Notes: a model not told the origin generated them from the sequence alone. DNA of 64,000 bases from Lactobacillus laiwuensis (GCF_019972835.1 NZ_BPPB01000001.1:372001-436000); one strand, 5' to 3'; positions 41,244 through 50,562 are shown, counted from the stretch's first letter. Translations and numbers: made by a program.

Positions 41244-41322
41244 TAAAATGACCCTCCTGTAAATTTGCAAGAAGTCCGTTGAGTAAGTAACGGATAGTTC
41301 TCTGTTGAATATTGTACTACTT

Positions 41323-41361
41323 TCATTGGCAAATGCCTAGTATTTTAATGCATAGAGCCAT
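41323..41361 (-). other. Short ORF inside the tuf leader
   Basis: ATG 41361 to TGA 41323: [12 protein letters not shown] (12 codons). It lies wholly within the tuf 5' leader and within a hairpin formed by CATTAGGCA and TGCCAATG. SD is weak (AAAGGA 14 bases upstream), so translation is uncertain. Confidence 0.25.
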
Positions 41362-41384
41362 GCCTAATGAAAACGTCCTTTGCT

Positions 41385-41412
41385 ATTATACTAAATACTT
41401 TGAAAAAGTAAA
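41385..41412 (-). promoter_or_regulatory. tuf promoter
   Basis: Minus strand TTTACT (41412-41407), 16-base spacer, TATAAT (41390-41385). A leader of about 135 bases follows before the tuf ATG. Confidence 0.85.
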
Positions 41413-41428
41413 GGCATTTTATCCAATT

Positions 41429-42265
41429 TTATTCGGATATATTATTATCGATTTTCTCAAACAGCTTCTGATTACTTCTACCATCATGGTTATCAATATA
41501 AGAAGCAATGTCACTGGCAAAACTGTCAGGATCATCAACATACTTATTTAGTTTAGGATAAAGATTCCCTAAAATCAAATTAACTTCGCCTAAAACAGCC
41601 GGAAGTTGATTAGGCTTGTGGTAGTAACGTGAACCAATACCTGATACAACTTCTCGATACACGGGGTCCTTTTCAAGTAAATTTATTTTTTGAGGAATAA
41701 ATTGCTCTTCCTGCCCTAATACCAGAACCCTAAATGTTTCCTGAAGTCCCAGTCGAAACAAATCTTCAATTAAAACCAGCCGAATTGCAAAGTTTAAACT
41801 GGGATCCAGCAACAAACTCTGAGCAAAATTTTTAAAATTTGGTAAATTTAACTTAAATAATTGTTCGTAATCAGATTTTGTTGGTTTAGCTTTTTGTTTA
41901 AAAGTAACCATTATTTTCTGTTGAGCTGTTGAATTAACTGGTTCTACCGAACATGGCAATTCATAGTCAGTAATATTTTTAACTTCTAAAGCTTCAATAA
42001 AAAAATTATTTTTTCTAAGAATTTTGCTATATTCAGCAAAAATTTTAGAATTAGTGAAAAGATCCTTTTCTTCTTTAATTAATTCATAAGCAGAATAACT
42101 CTGCTTGTTCTTAATATATAGCTCACATAAATTAAGAACAACCTCGTCGCTGTGACCATCCCTTAAAGCTTCTTCAAGATTTTGAATAGCCTGGACCATA
42201 TCGCCACTTGCTTCATTTCTTTTTGCCAGATTAATTAAATTTTTTTGACTCAGTGATGTCATCAT
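41429..42265 (-). CDS. Unknown TPR-like protein coupled to RNase J2
   Basis: A 278-aa cytoplasmic protein. The N-terminal third looks like TPR helices (LAKRNEASGDMVQAIQNLEEAL); the middle and C-terminal parts are helical without a motif I recognise. No signal peptide or membrane segment. Its ATG overlaps the rnjB stop by four bases, so it should be made together with RNase J2. Similar hypothetical proteins seem to occur in lactobacilli after rnj; role unknown. Confidence 0.8.
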   Translation of the reverse strand: MMTSLSQKNLINLAKRNEASGDMVQAIQNLEEALRDGHSDEVVLNLCELYIKNKQSYSAYELIKEEKDLFTNSKIFAEYSKILRKNNFFIEALEVKNITDYELPCSVEPVNSTAQQKIMVTFKQKAKPTKSDYEQLFKLNLPNFKNFAQSLLLDPSLNFAIRLVLIEDLFRLGLQETFRVLVLGQEEQFIPQKINLLEKDPVYREVVSGIGSRYYHKPNQLPAVLGEVNLILGNLYPKLNKYVDDPDSFASDIASYIDNHDGRSNQKLFEKIDNNISE

Positions 42266-44046
42266 TGATCTTTCTTGATAATTCTTTGACCAGTCTTATT
42301 AACATCAACTGGGTGATGAGTTTCCTTTTTTGGCATATCATTTTTGCTATTTCTTTTTTGCATTGCTCGATGTCGGTTTTGGTTTACCTCCATTACTACT
42401 GGCAAAACTACTGGCCGCCTATTTGTTTTGCGATAAAGAAACTTTTCCAAATCATTGCGCACATCTTGCTTAATCTCTGTCCAGTCAAATTTTTTGTGCT
42501 CAAAATTATTATTAATTGTCTTTTTAATCAGCTCAATGCTGTCACGCATTAACTGCTGATTTGCCTTAATGTATACAAATCCTCTACTTGTAACCTGTGG
42601 TTGAGCAATAATTTTTTTCTTACGGCGATCAATTGTCACTACTGCAATAAAGATGCCATCATCAGATAGGACCTCGCGATCGCGTAAAACAATATTACCA
42701 ACATCCCCGATGCCAGAGCCATCAATCATTGTGTCCTCTCCGGGAACAGGATCTGTCAAATAGAGTCGTTTTTGATTAAAGTCATAGCTTAAGCAATCAC
42801 CATTTTTAGTAATAAAAATATCTTCTTTTTTGAGTCCTGCCCTGATTGCCAAATCTTTGTGAATTTCCAGTAATCGATATTCACCTATAACTGGAATTAA
42901 AAATTGTGGCTTTATAATGTCAATAAGCAGTTGTAAATCACGGCCCGTTGCATGTCCACTGGTATGTTTTGCTTTACCTAGTTGAATTACAGTACCACCA
43001 GCACGATAAACCATATCGCTAGTTTGAGCCACAACCGTTTCCACAGAATGAGAAGGCGTCGTCGCAATAAAAACTAGGTCTCCCTTGTGAATCGTAATCA
43101 TACTGTGACGTTTTTTGGCCATCTTTTGTAAAGAATTTAAAGGCTCACCCATTTGACCGGTTTCAAGAATAACCGTTTTTTCATCAGGAGTTTCTTTTAA
43201 ATCTTTAACGCGCATCAACAAGCCTTTAGGAACATTCAAATAACCAAGATTCATGGCGGTGCGGACTATTTTAGCCAAATCTCTGCCCGTCAGCAAAACG
43301 CGTCTGCCAGTTTTATGAGCGGCATTTAAGACTTCCTGAATTCTAATCAGATTAGATGCTTTGGCAGCGACGATTACTCTTCCCTTGGCATTCCGAAAAA
43401 CATTTGTTACATAGTCCCCAATCTCCTGCTCGGCAACATTGGGCAAAGATGCCTCAGCATTTGAAGAGTCACTTAAAAGTGCTAAAACTTTCTTTTGTCC
43501 AATTTCTGCTAAACGGTCTAAATCCGTACGGTACTTAGGGGCTGCAGAAGGATCAAACTTAAAATCTCCAGTATAAACAACTTCTCCTGCAGGAGTATGC
43601 ACATCTATTCCCAGCGAATCTGGAATAGAATGAGTAGTCGGGAAAAATGATATATTAGCATTTTTAAAATCAATCTCTGTTTCTGCATCAATCACATGAA
43701 AAAGAGTGTTTTTACAGCGCTTATTTTCCCGTTTAACTGTTATTTTTGCCAGTTCGATTGTGAGCTGTGACCCAAAAACTGGTATGTCATACTTTCTTAA
43801 AATATACGGCAAAGCTCCTATCGAATCTGCATGTCCGTGTGTCAAAAAAATGCCGACCACCTGATCACCATATTGCTCAAAAAAGTCTAGATCCGGAATA
43901 ACCAGATCAATTCCAAACAATGTGCTGTCAGGATATTTAAGACCAGCATCAAGAACAAAAATTTCATCATTAACTTTAACAGCGAACATGTCTTTTCCTT
44001 GTTCACGAACGCCGCTCAAAATCATAATTTTAACTTGATCAGTCAT
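42262..44046 (-). CDS. rnjB: Ribonuclease J2
   Basis: A 594-aa metallo-beta-lactamase/beta-CASP RNase J. The catalytic HxHxDH is changed to HGHADS at residues 70-75, as expected for J2 subunits, which have lost much of their activity and act with J1. The beta-CASP ALLSDSSNAEASLP and C-terminal RKTNRRPVVLPVVMEV remain. J1 is the other homologue at 55787-57466. SD AAAGGAAA. It is downstream of rpsO, the usual position. Confidence 0.93.
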   Translation of the reverse strand: MTDQVKIMILSGVREQGKDMFAVKVNDEIFVLDAGLKYPDSTLFGIDLVIPDLDFFEQYGDQVVGIFLTHGHADSIGALPYILRKYDIPVFGSQLTIELAKITVKRENKRCKNTLFHVIDAETEIDFKNANISFFPTTHSIPDSLGIDVHTPAGEVVYTGDFKFDPSAAPKYRTDLDRLAEIGQKKVLALLSDSSNAEASLPNVAEQEIGDYVTNVFRNAKGRVIVAAKASNLIRIQEVLNAAHKTGRRVLLTGRDLAKIVRTAMNLGYLNVPKGLLMRVKDLKETPDEKTVILETGQMGEPLNSLQKMAKKRHSMITIHKGDLVFIATTPSHSVETVVAQTSDMVYRAGGTVIQLGKAKHTSGHATGRDLQLLIDIIKPQFLIPVIGEYRLLEIHKDLAIRAGLKKEDIFITKNGDCLSYDFNQKRLYLTDPVPGEDTMIDGSGIGDVGNIVLRDREVLSDDGIFIAVVTIDRRKKKIIAQPQVTSRGFVYIKANQQLMRDSIELIKKTINNNFEHKKFDWTEIKQDVRNDLEKFLYRKTNRRPVVLPVVMEVNQNRHRAMQKRNSKNDMPKKETHHPVDVNKTGQRIIKKDQ

Positions 44047-44156
44047 TATATTTCCTTTTCTTTAATTTGCTATTCAGTTGTTATTTATGGATCATGTGAT
44101 CACAACGTAAAAAGTATCTTTTTTTATTCTAGCATAAAAAGGTATTTTGACAAAAA

Positions 44157-44193
44157 TAAAAAAGCCGATTCCTAATTTGAACCAGCTTTTTTG
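44157..44193 (-). terminator. Terminator after rpsO
   Basis: Minus-strand hairpin AAAAAAGCTGGTTC / GGAATCGGCTTTTTT (wobble pairs) with T-run. Confidence 0.85.
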
Positions 44194-44206
44194 ACATTTC
44201 AATTAA

Positions 44207-44476
44207 TTAACGACGCAAACCTAGCTTCTTGATTAATTCACGGTAACGATTAATATCCTTATTTTGTAAATAACGAAGTAAGTTACGACGGTGACCTATT
44301 TTCTTCAATAAACCAACATAAGAATGATGATCATGTGAATGATTCCTCATATGTTCAGTCAGGTTATTAATATCTGTAGTCAAGATGGCTACTTGAACCT
44401 CAGTTGAACCTGTATCACCTTCGTGAGTCGCAAATTTTTGAATTATTTCATCTTTTTCTGCTTTTGAAATTGCCAT
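44207..44476 (-). CDS. rpsO: 30S ribosomal protein S15
   Basis: An 89-aa primary 16S-binding protein: [46 protein letters not shown]. The frame opens at 44515, but SD AAAGGTGA sits before ATG 44476. A structured leader and promoter precede it. Confidence 0.98.
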   Translation of the reverse strand: MAISKAEKDEIIQKFATHEGDTGSTEVQVAILTTDINNLTEHMRNHSHDHHSYVGLLKKIGHRRNLLRYLQNKDINRYRELIKKLGLRR

Positions 44477-44482
44477 ATTATT

Positions 44483-44560
44483 TTCACCTTTCACTAGAAT
44501 AATTGCCGCTAACAACGTTAACCGTCAGGTGTGAGCGCGCAAACAGCGTTAACGGTTCAC
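44483..44560 (-). promoter_or_regulatory. Structured rpsO leader
   Basis: Inverted repeat CGTTAAC (44516-44522) / GTTAACG (44548-44554), each arm itself containing GTTAAC, plus alternative GTGA/TCAC pairing. Candidate S15 autoregulatory site. Confidence 0.5.
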
Positions 44561-44569
44561 AACAATAGT

Positions 44570-44598
44570 ATAATACAGACAATTTTTTTAAAAAGCAA
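44570..44598 (-). promoter_or_regulatory. rpsO promoter
   Basis: Minus strand TTGCTT (44598-44593), 17-base spacer, TATTAT (44575-44570). Confidence 0.75.
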
Positions 44599-44610
44599 GT
44601 ATTATTTATC

Positions 44611-44639
44611 TTGCATCTACAATTATCTTTCAGTATAAT
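44611..44639 (+). promoter_or_regulatory. rpsT promoter
   Basis: TTGCAT (44611-44616), 17-base spacer, TATAAT (44634-44639); divergent from the rpsO promoter 13 bases away. Confidence 0.85.
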
Positions 44640-44676
44640 CTATAAAGTAGAATTACGATCAATGGAGGTGAAATTT

Positions 44677-44928
44677 ATGCCACAAATCAAATCAGCTATT
44701 AAGCGTGTTAAGACTCAAGATGCTACAAGAAAGCGCAATGCTGCTCAAATGAATCAGTTGAGAACTGCAGTTAAAAAGTTCAAGACTGCTCAAGCTGCTG
44801 GTGCTGAAAACGCCTCCGAATTACACGTAGCTGCTGCTCGTGCATTAGATAAAGCTGCTTCTAAAGGTCTTATTCATAAGAATAAAGCTAACCGTGATAA
44901 GAGCCGTTTAGCAAAACTTGCAAAATAA
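44677..44928 (+). CDS. rpsT: 30S ribosomal protein S20
   Basis: An 83-aa 16S-binding protein: [21 protein letters not shown] and [19 protein letters not shown]. The frame opens at 44611, inside the promoter; SD GGAGGTGA before ATG 44677 fixes the start. Divergent from rpsO, a frequent arrangement of these two primary binders. Confidence 0.98.
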   Translation: MPQIKSAIKRVKTQDATRKRNAAQMNQLRTAVKKFKTAQAAGAENASELHVAAARALDKAASKGLIHKNKANRDKSRLAKLAK

Positions 44929-44950
44929 TGATCTTGCTTAATTAATAATC

Positions 44951-44985
44951 AAAAAGACAGAAATGAACTCATTTCTGTCTTTTTA
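44951..44985. terminator. Bidirectional terminator, rpsT and holA
   Basis: AAAAAGACAGAAATG / CATTTCTGTCTTTTT perfect stem with T-runs on both strands. Confidence 0.92.
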
Positions 44986-44996
44986 TTTACCAAAAT

Positions 44997-45983
44997 TTAT
45001 ACACTGAGAATAAACAGCTTTAAAAAATTGTTTTCATGGTATTGTCCGCTCTTATAATTAAAATCCAACTTAATTGCTTGTTTTAATAATTTTGCTACCT
45101 TGTCTAGTGATAATCTATTTTTAAGAGCTAACTTAACGCGATAAGGATGAACCCCCAAAGTTTGCACGATTTCAGCTTCACTGCGGCCTCTCTCATTAAG
45201 CACCTTAACAATCAAAATCATTTCCAGCTGATTTTCAAATACTGCAAGAATCTGTATTGGATTGTTGCCATTATGCAACTGATTACTTAATCTTATCAGA
45301 GCTTCCTGATAATTGTTACTTAACGCCGAATCCAGAATAGCAAAAATATTTTGCGCCAAAGATAAATCAACATTTTTTTCAACTAATTCAGTCGTAATTT
45401 TTCTATTGCTTACTACCATTTTCAGTTTATTGTAATTACTTAAAACAGTATCTAGTACTTGATCGCTACGTTCTAATAAAAGCTTTAAAGCAGAACTTGT
45501 AATTTGATACCCTTCCATAGAAATCATATTTCTGACAGTTTTACTCAATTCAAATGGTCTAATTTTAGTTTCCACCACATTAAAATTTTTGGTAATAAGC
45601 TTAGTTATTTTCTTTCGTCGATCAATTTTTTCATATGAAGCAACGATTACTAAAACATCATCTAGCTCCGCAATATTTGCCAAAACATTCTGCAATTTTG
45701 CAATTTGCTTTTGGAATTTTTTAGGTACTTTGGCAGTTAAAAAAAAGGGATTTTTGATCGTTATTATTTTTTTTTGACTAAAAAGGCTCGACTCAGTGAG
45801 ATCAGCAATTAATTCATCTAATCCTTCTGAATCGCAATCAACAGTGACTTTTTCATATTCTGAGAATTTTGTTTCATGAATATATGAATCAGCAAGATAT
45901 TCATTTAGGAAAGCGTCGTTGCCATTAATCAGGGTATGAGCAATTTTCGTATTAGAACCTTTAAATAAAGAAAGTAATGTCAT
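44997..45983 (-). CDS. holA: DNA polymerase III delta subunit
   Basis: Clamp-loader delta subunit, 328 aa. LINGNDAFLNEYLADSYI (N-terminal), TESSLFSQKKIITIKN and a C-terminal helical domain (SLDKVAKLLKQAIKLDFNYKSG) match YqeN/HolA. ATG overlaps comEC by four bases (ATGA). Confidence 0.92.
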   Translation of the reverse strand: MTLLSLFKGSNTKIAHTLINGNDAFLNEYLADSYIHETKFSEYEKVTVDCDSEGLDELIADLTESSLFSQKKIITIKNPFFLTAKVPKKFQKQIAKLQNVLANIAELDDVLVIVASYEKIDRRKKITKLITKNFNVVETKIRPFELSKTVRNMISMEGYQITSSALKLLLERSDQVLDTVLSNYNKLKMVVSNRKITTELVEKNVDLSLAQNIFAILDSALSNNYQEALIRLSNQLHNGNNPIQILAVFENQLEMILIVKVLNERGRSEAEIVQTLGVHPYRVKLALKNRLSLDKVAKLLKQAIKLDFNYKSGQYHENNFLKLFILSV

Positions 45984-48268
45984 TTTTTTGTCACCGGTAA
46001 AAATCTCTTAAATTTGGGCCTCGTAAAAGCACCATAAGTCCAAGTAATCATACCACAGTCTTGAGTTGATGCCCACGGAATATGTTGAGCCTGCAAAGTT
46101 TCAATTGTCTCTATGTGAGGATGACCAAAACGATTCTTGCGACCAGCAGAAACAAAAACTCTCTCTGGATGTAGAGCTTTTAAGAATTCTTTATTTGAAG
46201 CAGTACGACTACCGTGATGACCTAGTTTAAAGTAATCTGCATGCAAATGATATTGATTTATAATTTCCAACTCTCCTTCTTGACCTAAATCTCCAGTAAA
46301 AAGCCACCGTTTACCTGCCAGTTTAAATGTTAGAGAAAGAGAATCTTCATTTTTACCTATGCCTGGCTTAAAAGGATAAACAGTCTGAAAAGATATTTGA
46401 GAGTCATTAACTTTATTCCCGGCTAACAATTGTCTAATTTGGCTTTTCTTGATTTTGCCAATGATCCTTTTTTGAAAAGAAGGATTTTGAATCAATCCTT
46501 GGGCTATATATAATTTTTTTACTTTGATTTGACTCAAAAGTGGTCTCAAATCACCTACATGGTCTGCATCTTGATGCGTAATAAATATCCCATTAATTTT
46601 GCTTATACCTTGAGCCTTCAAAAATGGCAGTGTAATTTTATTAACTTGGGGGTTTATTTTTTTGCCGTTAAAATTAAGTTTTCCGCCGACGTCTATTAAA
46701 TAAACCTTTCTAAAAAATGGAGTAGAAATAAAAATACTGTCACCCTGACCAACATCAATAAAAGTCACCTGACCTTGAAGTGGAAAATGAATTGTTAAAA
46801 AAATTAGTCCGTATGTAAATAAAAGGCAGCCTATGATATTCTTTTTTGTTTTTTGATAGTCTGGCTTTTCATTTATCAAAATCAATATGACAGATGTCAA
46901 CATTAATAAGAGCAGGCATTGCCACCAGTTTATTTTGCCAAATGTCAAAAGACCAATTTTGCTGTTAGAAATTTGTGCAATTATTTTTTCTCCTTGTTCA
47001 AGTATTCTTTCAAATAAAAGACTGCATTTTGGATTAATACCGAAGAATAACAAATTAAAAAAAGTTAAAGGCATCACGACCCAATTGAAATATGGCACAA
47101 TTAATATATTAAAGAAAACGGTTAATAGATTAAATTGAAAAAAATAAAATAGAAGCAAGGGCAATAAAAGGCTATTTAAAGAAAATGACTGCTTAAATTT
47201 AGTCATATGGTTAGTCATTTCCAAGCCCAAGGCTAAAATATAGCTTAAAATTGCACCAGTGTTCATCATCAAACGAGGATCAAAAATTAAGTGCAAAACA
47301 GCAGTAAGTCCAAGTAAATCACTCTTGTTAATTTGTAATTTGTTTATACTAAGTAGCTGACCCAAAATATAGGTCAAACTTGCTCGGATAAAGCCCACTT
47401 GACCATTACTGAGAAAAATTCCTATAAGTAAAATAATTAGGCAAAAAAGAAATGTCTCTTCTTGCGTTAATTTTAAAAAATAGCAACATGTACTGATTAG
47501 CAGAGTATAGATACCAACATGTAGACCAGAAATACTCAGAATATGAATTACACCAAGATCGCGATAATTATTTAGTATTGATTGAAATCTTTGACTGGGA
47601 TTCTCACCTAATATCAGTTCGTTACTAAAAAAAGATAAGATTGGTGGCATTTTTTGCAAAAAAACTTTTAATTTGAACCGCAAATGATGTAAATAATTCC
47701 AGATGCCTCGCTTTTCAATTTTAACTTTATAACTGGTTAATTTGACTTCTTGAGTAATATTTTTAGAGAGGTAGAACCTTTGCAAATCAAATTGTCCATA
47801 GTTAGAAGCTGGTTCAATTAGATTTACATCACCAGCTAAATTATAAAGTACAACTTTGTACCCTAATTTCAATTGTTTTATCTGGCTAGAATTTATTTTT
47901 CCAGAAACTTTTATTTTGCCGTCTGCTGCTTGGCCATCAACTGTGAACCAATCGTCAAAAATTTCAACTTGATCAGGATAAAAAGCTATTATTGATCTGG
48001 GACTGATTGTAAAGTTAGTTTGCTTTTTATCAATGTAAGTCACAAAAAGAGTTATGAAAAAAACAACCAAAGAAAACCATTTTAAAGAATTAAACTTGTA
48101 AAAAAGTAAATATGAAAGATAAAAAGCTATTAATAAACAGACTAGCTTTTCAATTAAGGTATTGCACTGATAATACAAGAAGCTTAAATCAACCAGTAAT
48201 AAAGCTAATACAAGAAAAAAACCGGGTCTTAGGACATCAAACTTCCAATTGGTCTTTAAGGGCGACAA
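45980..48268 (-). CDS. comEC: ComEC/Rec2 competence membrane nuclease-channel
   Basis: Transports single-stranded DNA inward. N-terminal hydrophobic and OB-like region, central Competence domain with many helices (GVIHILSISGLHVGIYTLL), C-terminal metallo-beta-lactamase domain with TFIDVGQGDSIF and FITHQDADHVGDLRP. About 762 aa. Start is uncertain: TTG 48268 follows GGAG by eight bases and lies within the comEA 3' end. Intact frame, no frameshift. Confidence 0.88.
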   Translation of the reverse strand: MSPLKTNWKFDVLRPGFFLVLALLLVDLSFLYYQCNTLIEKLVCLLIAFYLSYLLFYKFNSLKWFSLVVFFITLFVTYIDKKQTNFTISPRSIIAFYPDQVEIFDDWFTVDGQAADGKIKVSGKINSSQIKQLKLGYKVVLYNLAGDVNLIEPASNYGQFDLQRFYLSKNITQEVKLTSYKVKIEKRGIWNYLHHLRFKLKVFLQKMPPILSFFSNELILGENPSQRFQSILNNYRDLGVIHILSISGLHVGIYTLLISTCCYFLKLTQEETFLFCLIILLIGIFLSNGQVGFIRASLTYILGQLLSINKLQINKSDLLGLTAVLHLIFDPRLMMNTGAILSYILALGLEMTNHMTKFKQSFSLNSLLLPLLLFYFFQFNLLTVFFNILIVPYFNWVVMPLTFFNLLFFGINPKCSLLFERILEQGEKIIAQISNSKIGLLTFGKINWWQCLLLLMLTSVILILINEKPDYQKTKKNIIGCLLFTYGLIFLTIHFPLQGQVTFIDVGQGDSIFISTPFFRKVYLIDVGGKLNFNGKKINPQVNKITLPFLKAQGISKINGIFITHQDADHVGDLRPLLSQIKVKKLYIAQGLIQNPSFQKRIIGKIKKSQIRQLLAGNKVNDSQISFQTVYPFKPGIGKNEDSLSLTFKLAGKRWLFTGDLGQEGELEIINQYHLHADYFKLGHHGSRTASNKEFLKALHPERVFVSAGRKNRFGHPHIETIETLQAQHIPWASTQDCGMITWTYGAFTRPKFKRFLPVTKK

Positions 48269-48962
48269 AAGTTTTTTCTCCAATTCCAGATACTTGTTTT
48301 AGTTCTTCTATGGATTTAAATTGACCGTTTTTTTGACGATAAGCAATAATTTGCTGTGCTTTTTTCTCTCCAATACCATTAAGCTGCTGTAATTGTGCTA
48401 CATTTGCAGTATTAATATTTACTTTATTGCTGGCAGTCGTTTGGTCACCTTTGTTATCACTAATTTCAGCGGAAACCGTGCCAGTGGTATTAGATGAAAC
48501 TGATTCCACCACTTGTTCTGCTTTAATTTTTTCGCCTTTATAAGGAATATGAATTTTATCCTGGTCTTTTAATATCAAAGCTCGATTAACCCTTTTCAAT
48601 TGAGCATTGCTTTTAATACCTCCTGCTGCAGCAATCAGCTCATTTAATCTTGCGCCATTTTTAAGTGTGTATACTCCTTGATGATTAACGGCACCTGATA
48701 TATCACAGGTGACACTTTTAGGCTTAGCTGCAGCAATTCTTTCTGTTTTTGTTTCCCCTGAATTCGTTTTGTCTGGCAAATTGTCAGTATTGTCTTTTTT
48801 ACTCTGCAAAAGCTCAGTATTTTCATCGTTAAAATCATTAATATTTTCATTAGAATCCGATTTTTTGACTTCAAACCAAAAAACAACCATTAAACATGCT
48901 AATCCAATAAAAAAATACGTTTTATGCTCATCAATAAAAGTTTTTATTCTTTCCCAATCCAT
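48237..48962 (-). CDS. comEA: ComEA competence DNA receptor
   Basis: A 241-aa membrane-anchored double-stranded DNA binding protein. One N-terminal helix (YFFIGLACLMVVFWF), linker, SLBB-like domain (CDISGAVNHQGVYTL) and two helix-hairpin-helix motifs (NINTANVAQLQQLNGIGEKKAQQII). The frame extends upstream, but SD TAGGAG fixes ATG 48962. First gene of comEA-comEC-holA. Confidence 0.93.
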   Translation of the reverse strand: MDWERIKTFIDEHKTYFFIGLACLMVVFWFEVKKSDSNENINDFNDENTELLQSKKDNTDNLPDKTNSGETKTERIAAAKPKSVTCDISGAVNHQGVYTLKNGARLNELIAAAGGIKSNAQLKRVNRALILKDQDKIHIPYKGEKIKAEQVVESVSSNTTGTVSAEISDNKGDQTTASNKVNINTANVAQLQQLNGIGEKKAQQIIAYRQKNGQFKSIEELKQVSGIGEKTFVALKDQLEV

Positions 48963-48987
48963 TTTTTCAACTCCTATTTTTAAGTAC

Positions 48988-49020
48988 GCAAAAAAGCCCA
49001 AAAAACATTTGGACTTTTTT
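48988..49020 (-). terminator. Terminator after ylbL
   Basis: Minus-strand stem AAAAAAGTCCAAA / TTTGGGCTTTTTT with T-run. It separates the coaD-ylbL run from comEA. Confidence 0.8.
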
Positions 49021-49028
49021 GATATTTA

Positions 49029-50075
49029 TCAATAATTTTCTTGTAAATAACGAAGTGCATCTTCAAAGGTACGCACAGGAACAATTTTCATCTTGGTTCC
49101 AATTTGCTTGGCTGTCTTTTTAGCAAGCAAATAATTACTTGAACTTTTTTTCATCCCCGCTGTATCAACAGGTGCAAAAAAGACTTCAGCTCCAGCACGA
49201 TCAGCAGCCACAACTTTTTTATCAACGCCACCAATCATACCCACTTTTCCTGATGGACTAATTGTCCCAGTTCCAGCAATCTTATGGCCTTTTGCTAAGT
49301 GCTTGCCTGAAAATACTTCATAACTGGTCAAAGTGAACATTAATCCGGCTGATGGTCCCCCTATTGCACCGGCATTAATTGTAACTTTTGGCTTAGTCTC
49401 AACCTGTATATGTTCTACTAACTGTATTCCTATTCCAGGTTTACCTGTTCCTTCGACCTTAACAATTTTTCCTTTAAAATTGATTTTTTTCTGTTCCCGC
49501 AAGACATTAATTTCCGTTTTAGAGCCTATCTTTTTCTTTTGAAAATAACGGATCATTTCTTCTGTCGAGTGAAATTGATGGCCATCAGCACCTAAGACAG
49601 TATCTCCGACTTGCAATTTGCCTTTAAAACTTGAGCCTTTTTGCACCTGCATAACGTAAACACCTTGATAGTGGAGTTTTGGTTTTAGTCCAGCCTTTTT
49701 GGCCGCATAATAAATTGCATTTTGTTGACTAGTTTGCATATACCAATTTTGTAATTCTTGGTATTGACTACTGCTTGAATCACCTAATAACTCAGTTTTT
49801 GGTATACGACTAGCATGTTTTTGGGTAAAACTAAAAAGATATTCCCATACTGTTGCCGGTTGACTTGTTTCACTAACAGTCACTAAATAAAAATTACTTG
49901 GCGGCTTAGCCTTACTTTTTACAAATTGGCCAACTGAAACAGCACTGCCAGGCATTTCAATATAATAATTTGTTGGCCAGTTTAAGCCAATAAAAACGAG
50001 AAAAAAAGTCAGAATTATAAGTAACCATTTTCGGGTTTTTGAAAACTTCTTGTTCACTTTCTTTTCTTTATTCAT
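49029..50075 (-). CDS. YlbL/SepM-type PDZ-Lon membrane protease
   Basis: A 348-aa protein with one N-terminal transmembrane helix, a PDZ domain (GSSFKGKLQVGDTVLGADG) and a C-terminal Lon-like protease domain with catalytic Ser in GGPSAGLMF and Lys in GGVDKKVVAADRAG. SepM in streptococci processes a competence peptide; the lactobacillar substrate is unknown. ATG 50075 overlaps the coaD stop by eight bases. Confidence 0.92.
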   Translation of the reverse strand: MNKEKKVNKKFSKTRKWLLIILTFFLVFIGLNWPTNYYIEMPGSAVSVGQFVKSKAKPPSNFYLVTVSETSQPATVWEYLFSFTQKHASRIPKTELLGDSSSSQYQELQNWYMQTSQQNAIYYAAKKAGLKPKLHYQGVYVMQVQKGSSFKGKLQVGDTVLGADGHQFHSTEEMIRYFQKKKIGSKTEINVLREQKKINFKGKIVKVEGTGKPGIGIQLVEHIQVETKPKVTINAGAIGGPSAGLMFTLTSYEVFSGKHLAKGHKIAGTGTISPSGKVGMIGGVDKKVVAADRAGAEVFFAPVDTAGMKKSSSNYLLAKKTAKQIGTKMKIVPVRTFEDALRYLQENY

Positions 50076-50562
50076 GTTTGCTATAACCAATTTTTTCTTT
50101 CAATGCCTGTGCCGCTTTAGTCGGCAAGAAGCTAGCAAAATCACCATTAAACTGCGCAATTTCTTTTATAATACTGGACGCAACAAAGCTATTTTCCGGC
50201 TCAGTAAAAAGCAAAACGGTACTTATGTCACTTGCCATTTTTTTATTCATTTCCGCAATCTGCTGTTCAAATAAAAAGTCTGTGGTATTTCTTACGCCAC
50301 GTATAATTGTATTTGCTCCTAAATCGCGTGCAACATTAACAGTAAGCTGGTCAGGCTTTAGCAGCACTTGAACATTTTTCAGACCTTTAACGGCATCATT
50401 AATTAAATCTTTTCTTTCTTTATTTGTAAAAAGATATTTTTTAGCAGTATTGACCATTACCACTACGTATACTTTATCAAATATCGCAGCAGCCTGATTA
50501 ATTATATCAACGTGACCGTTAGTGATGGGATCAAAACTCCCTGGAAATATTGCTACACTCAT
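50068..50562 (-). CDS. coaD: Phosphopantetheine adenylyltransferase
   Basis: Fourth step of coenzyme A synthesis, 164 aa. FPGSFDPITNGHVDII contains the T/HxGH nucleotidyl motif; RGVRNTTDFLFEQQIA and EIAQFNGD follow. Start overlaps the rsmD stop by one base (TAATG). Confidence 0.97.
   Translation of the reverse strand: MSVAIFPGSFDPITNGHVDIINQAAAIFDKVYVVVMVNTAKKYLFTNKERKDLINDAVKGLKNVQVLLKPDQLTVNVARDLGANTIIRGVRNTTDFLFEQQIAEMNKKMASDISTVLLFTEPENSFVASSIIKEIAQFNGDFASFLPTKAAQALKEKIGYSKHE

Noticed and set aside
41244-41270. N-terminal extension of EF-Tu
   Set aside because: The extra codons include the SD GGAGG; EF-Tu starts at MAEKEHY.
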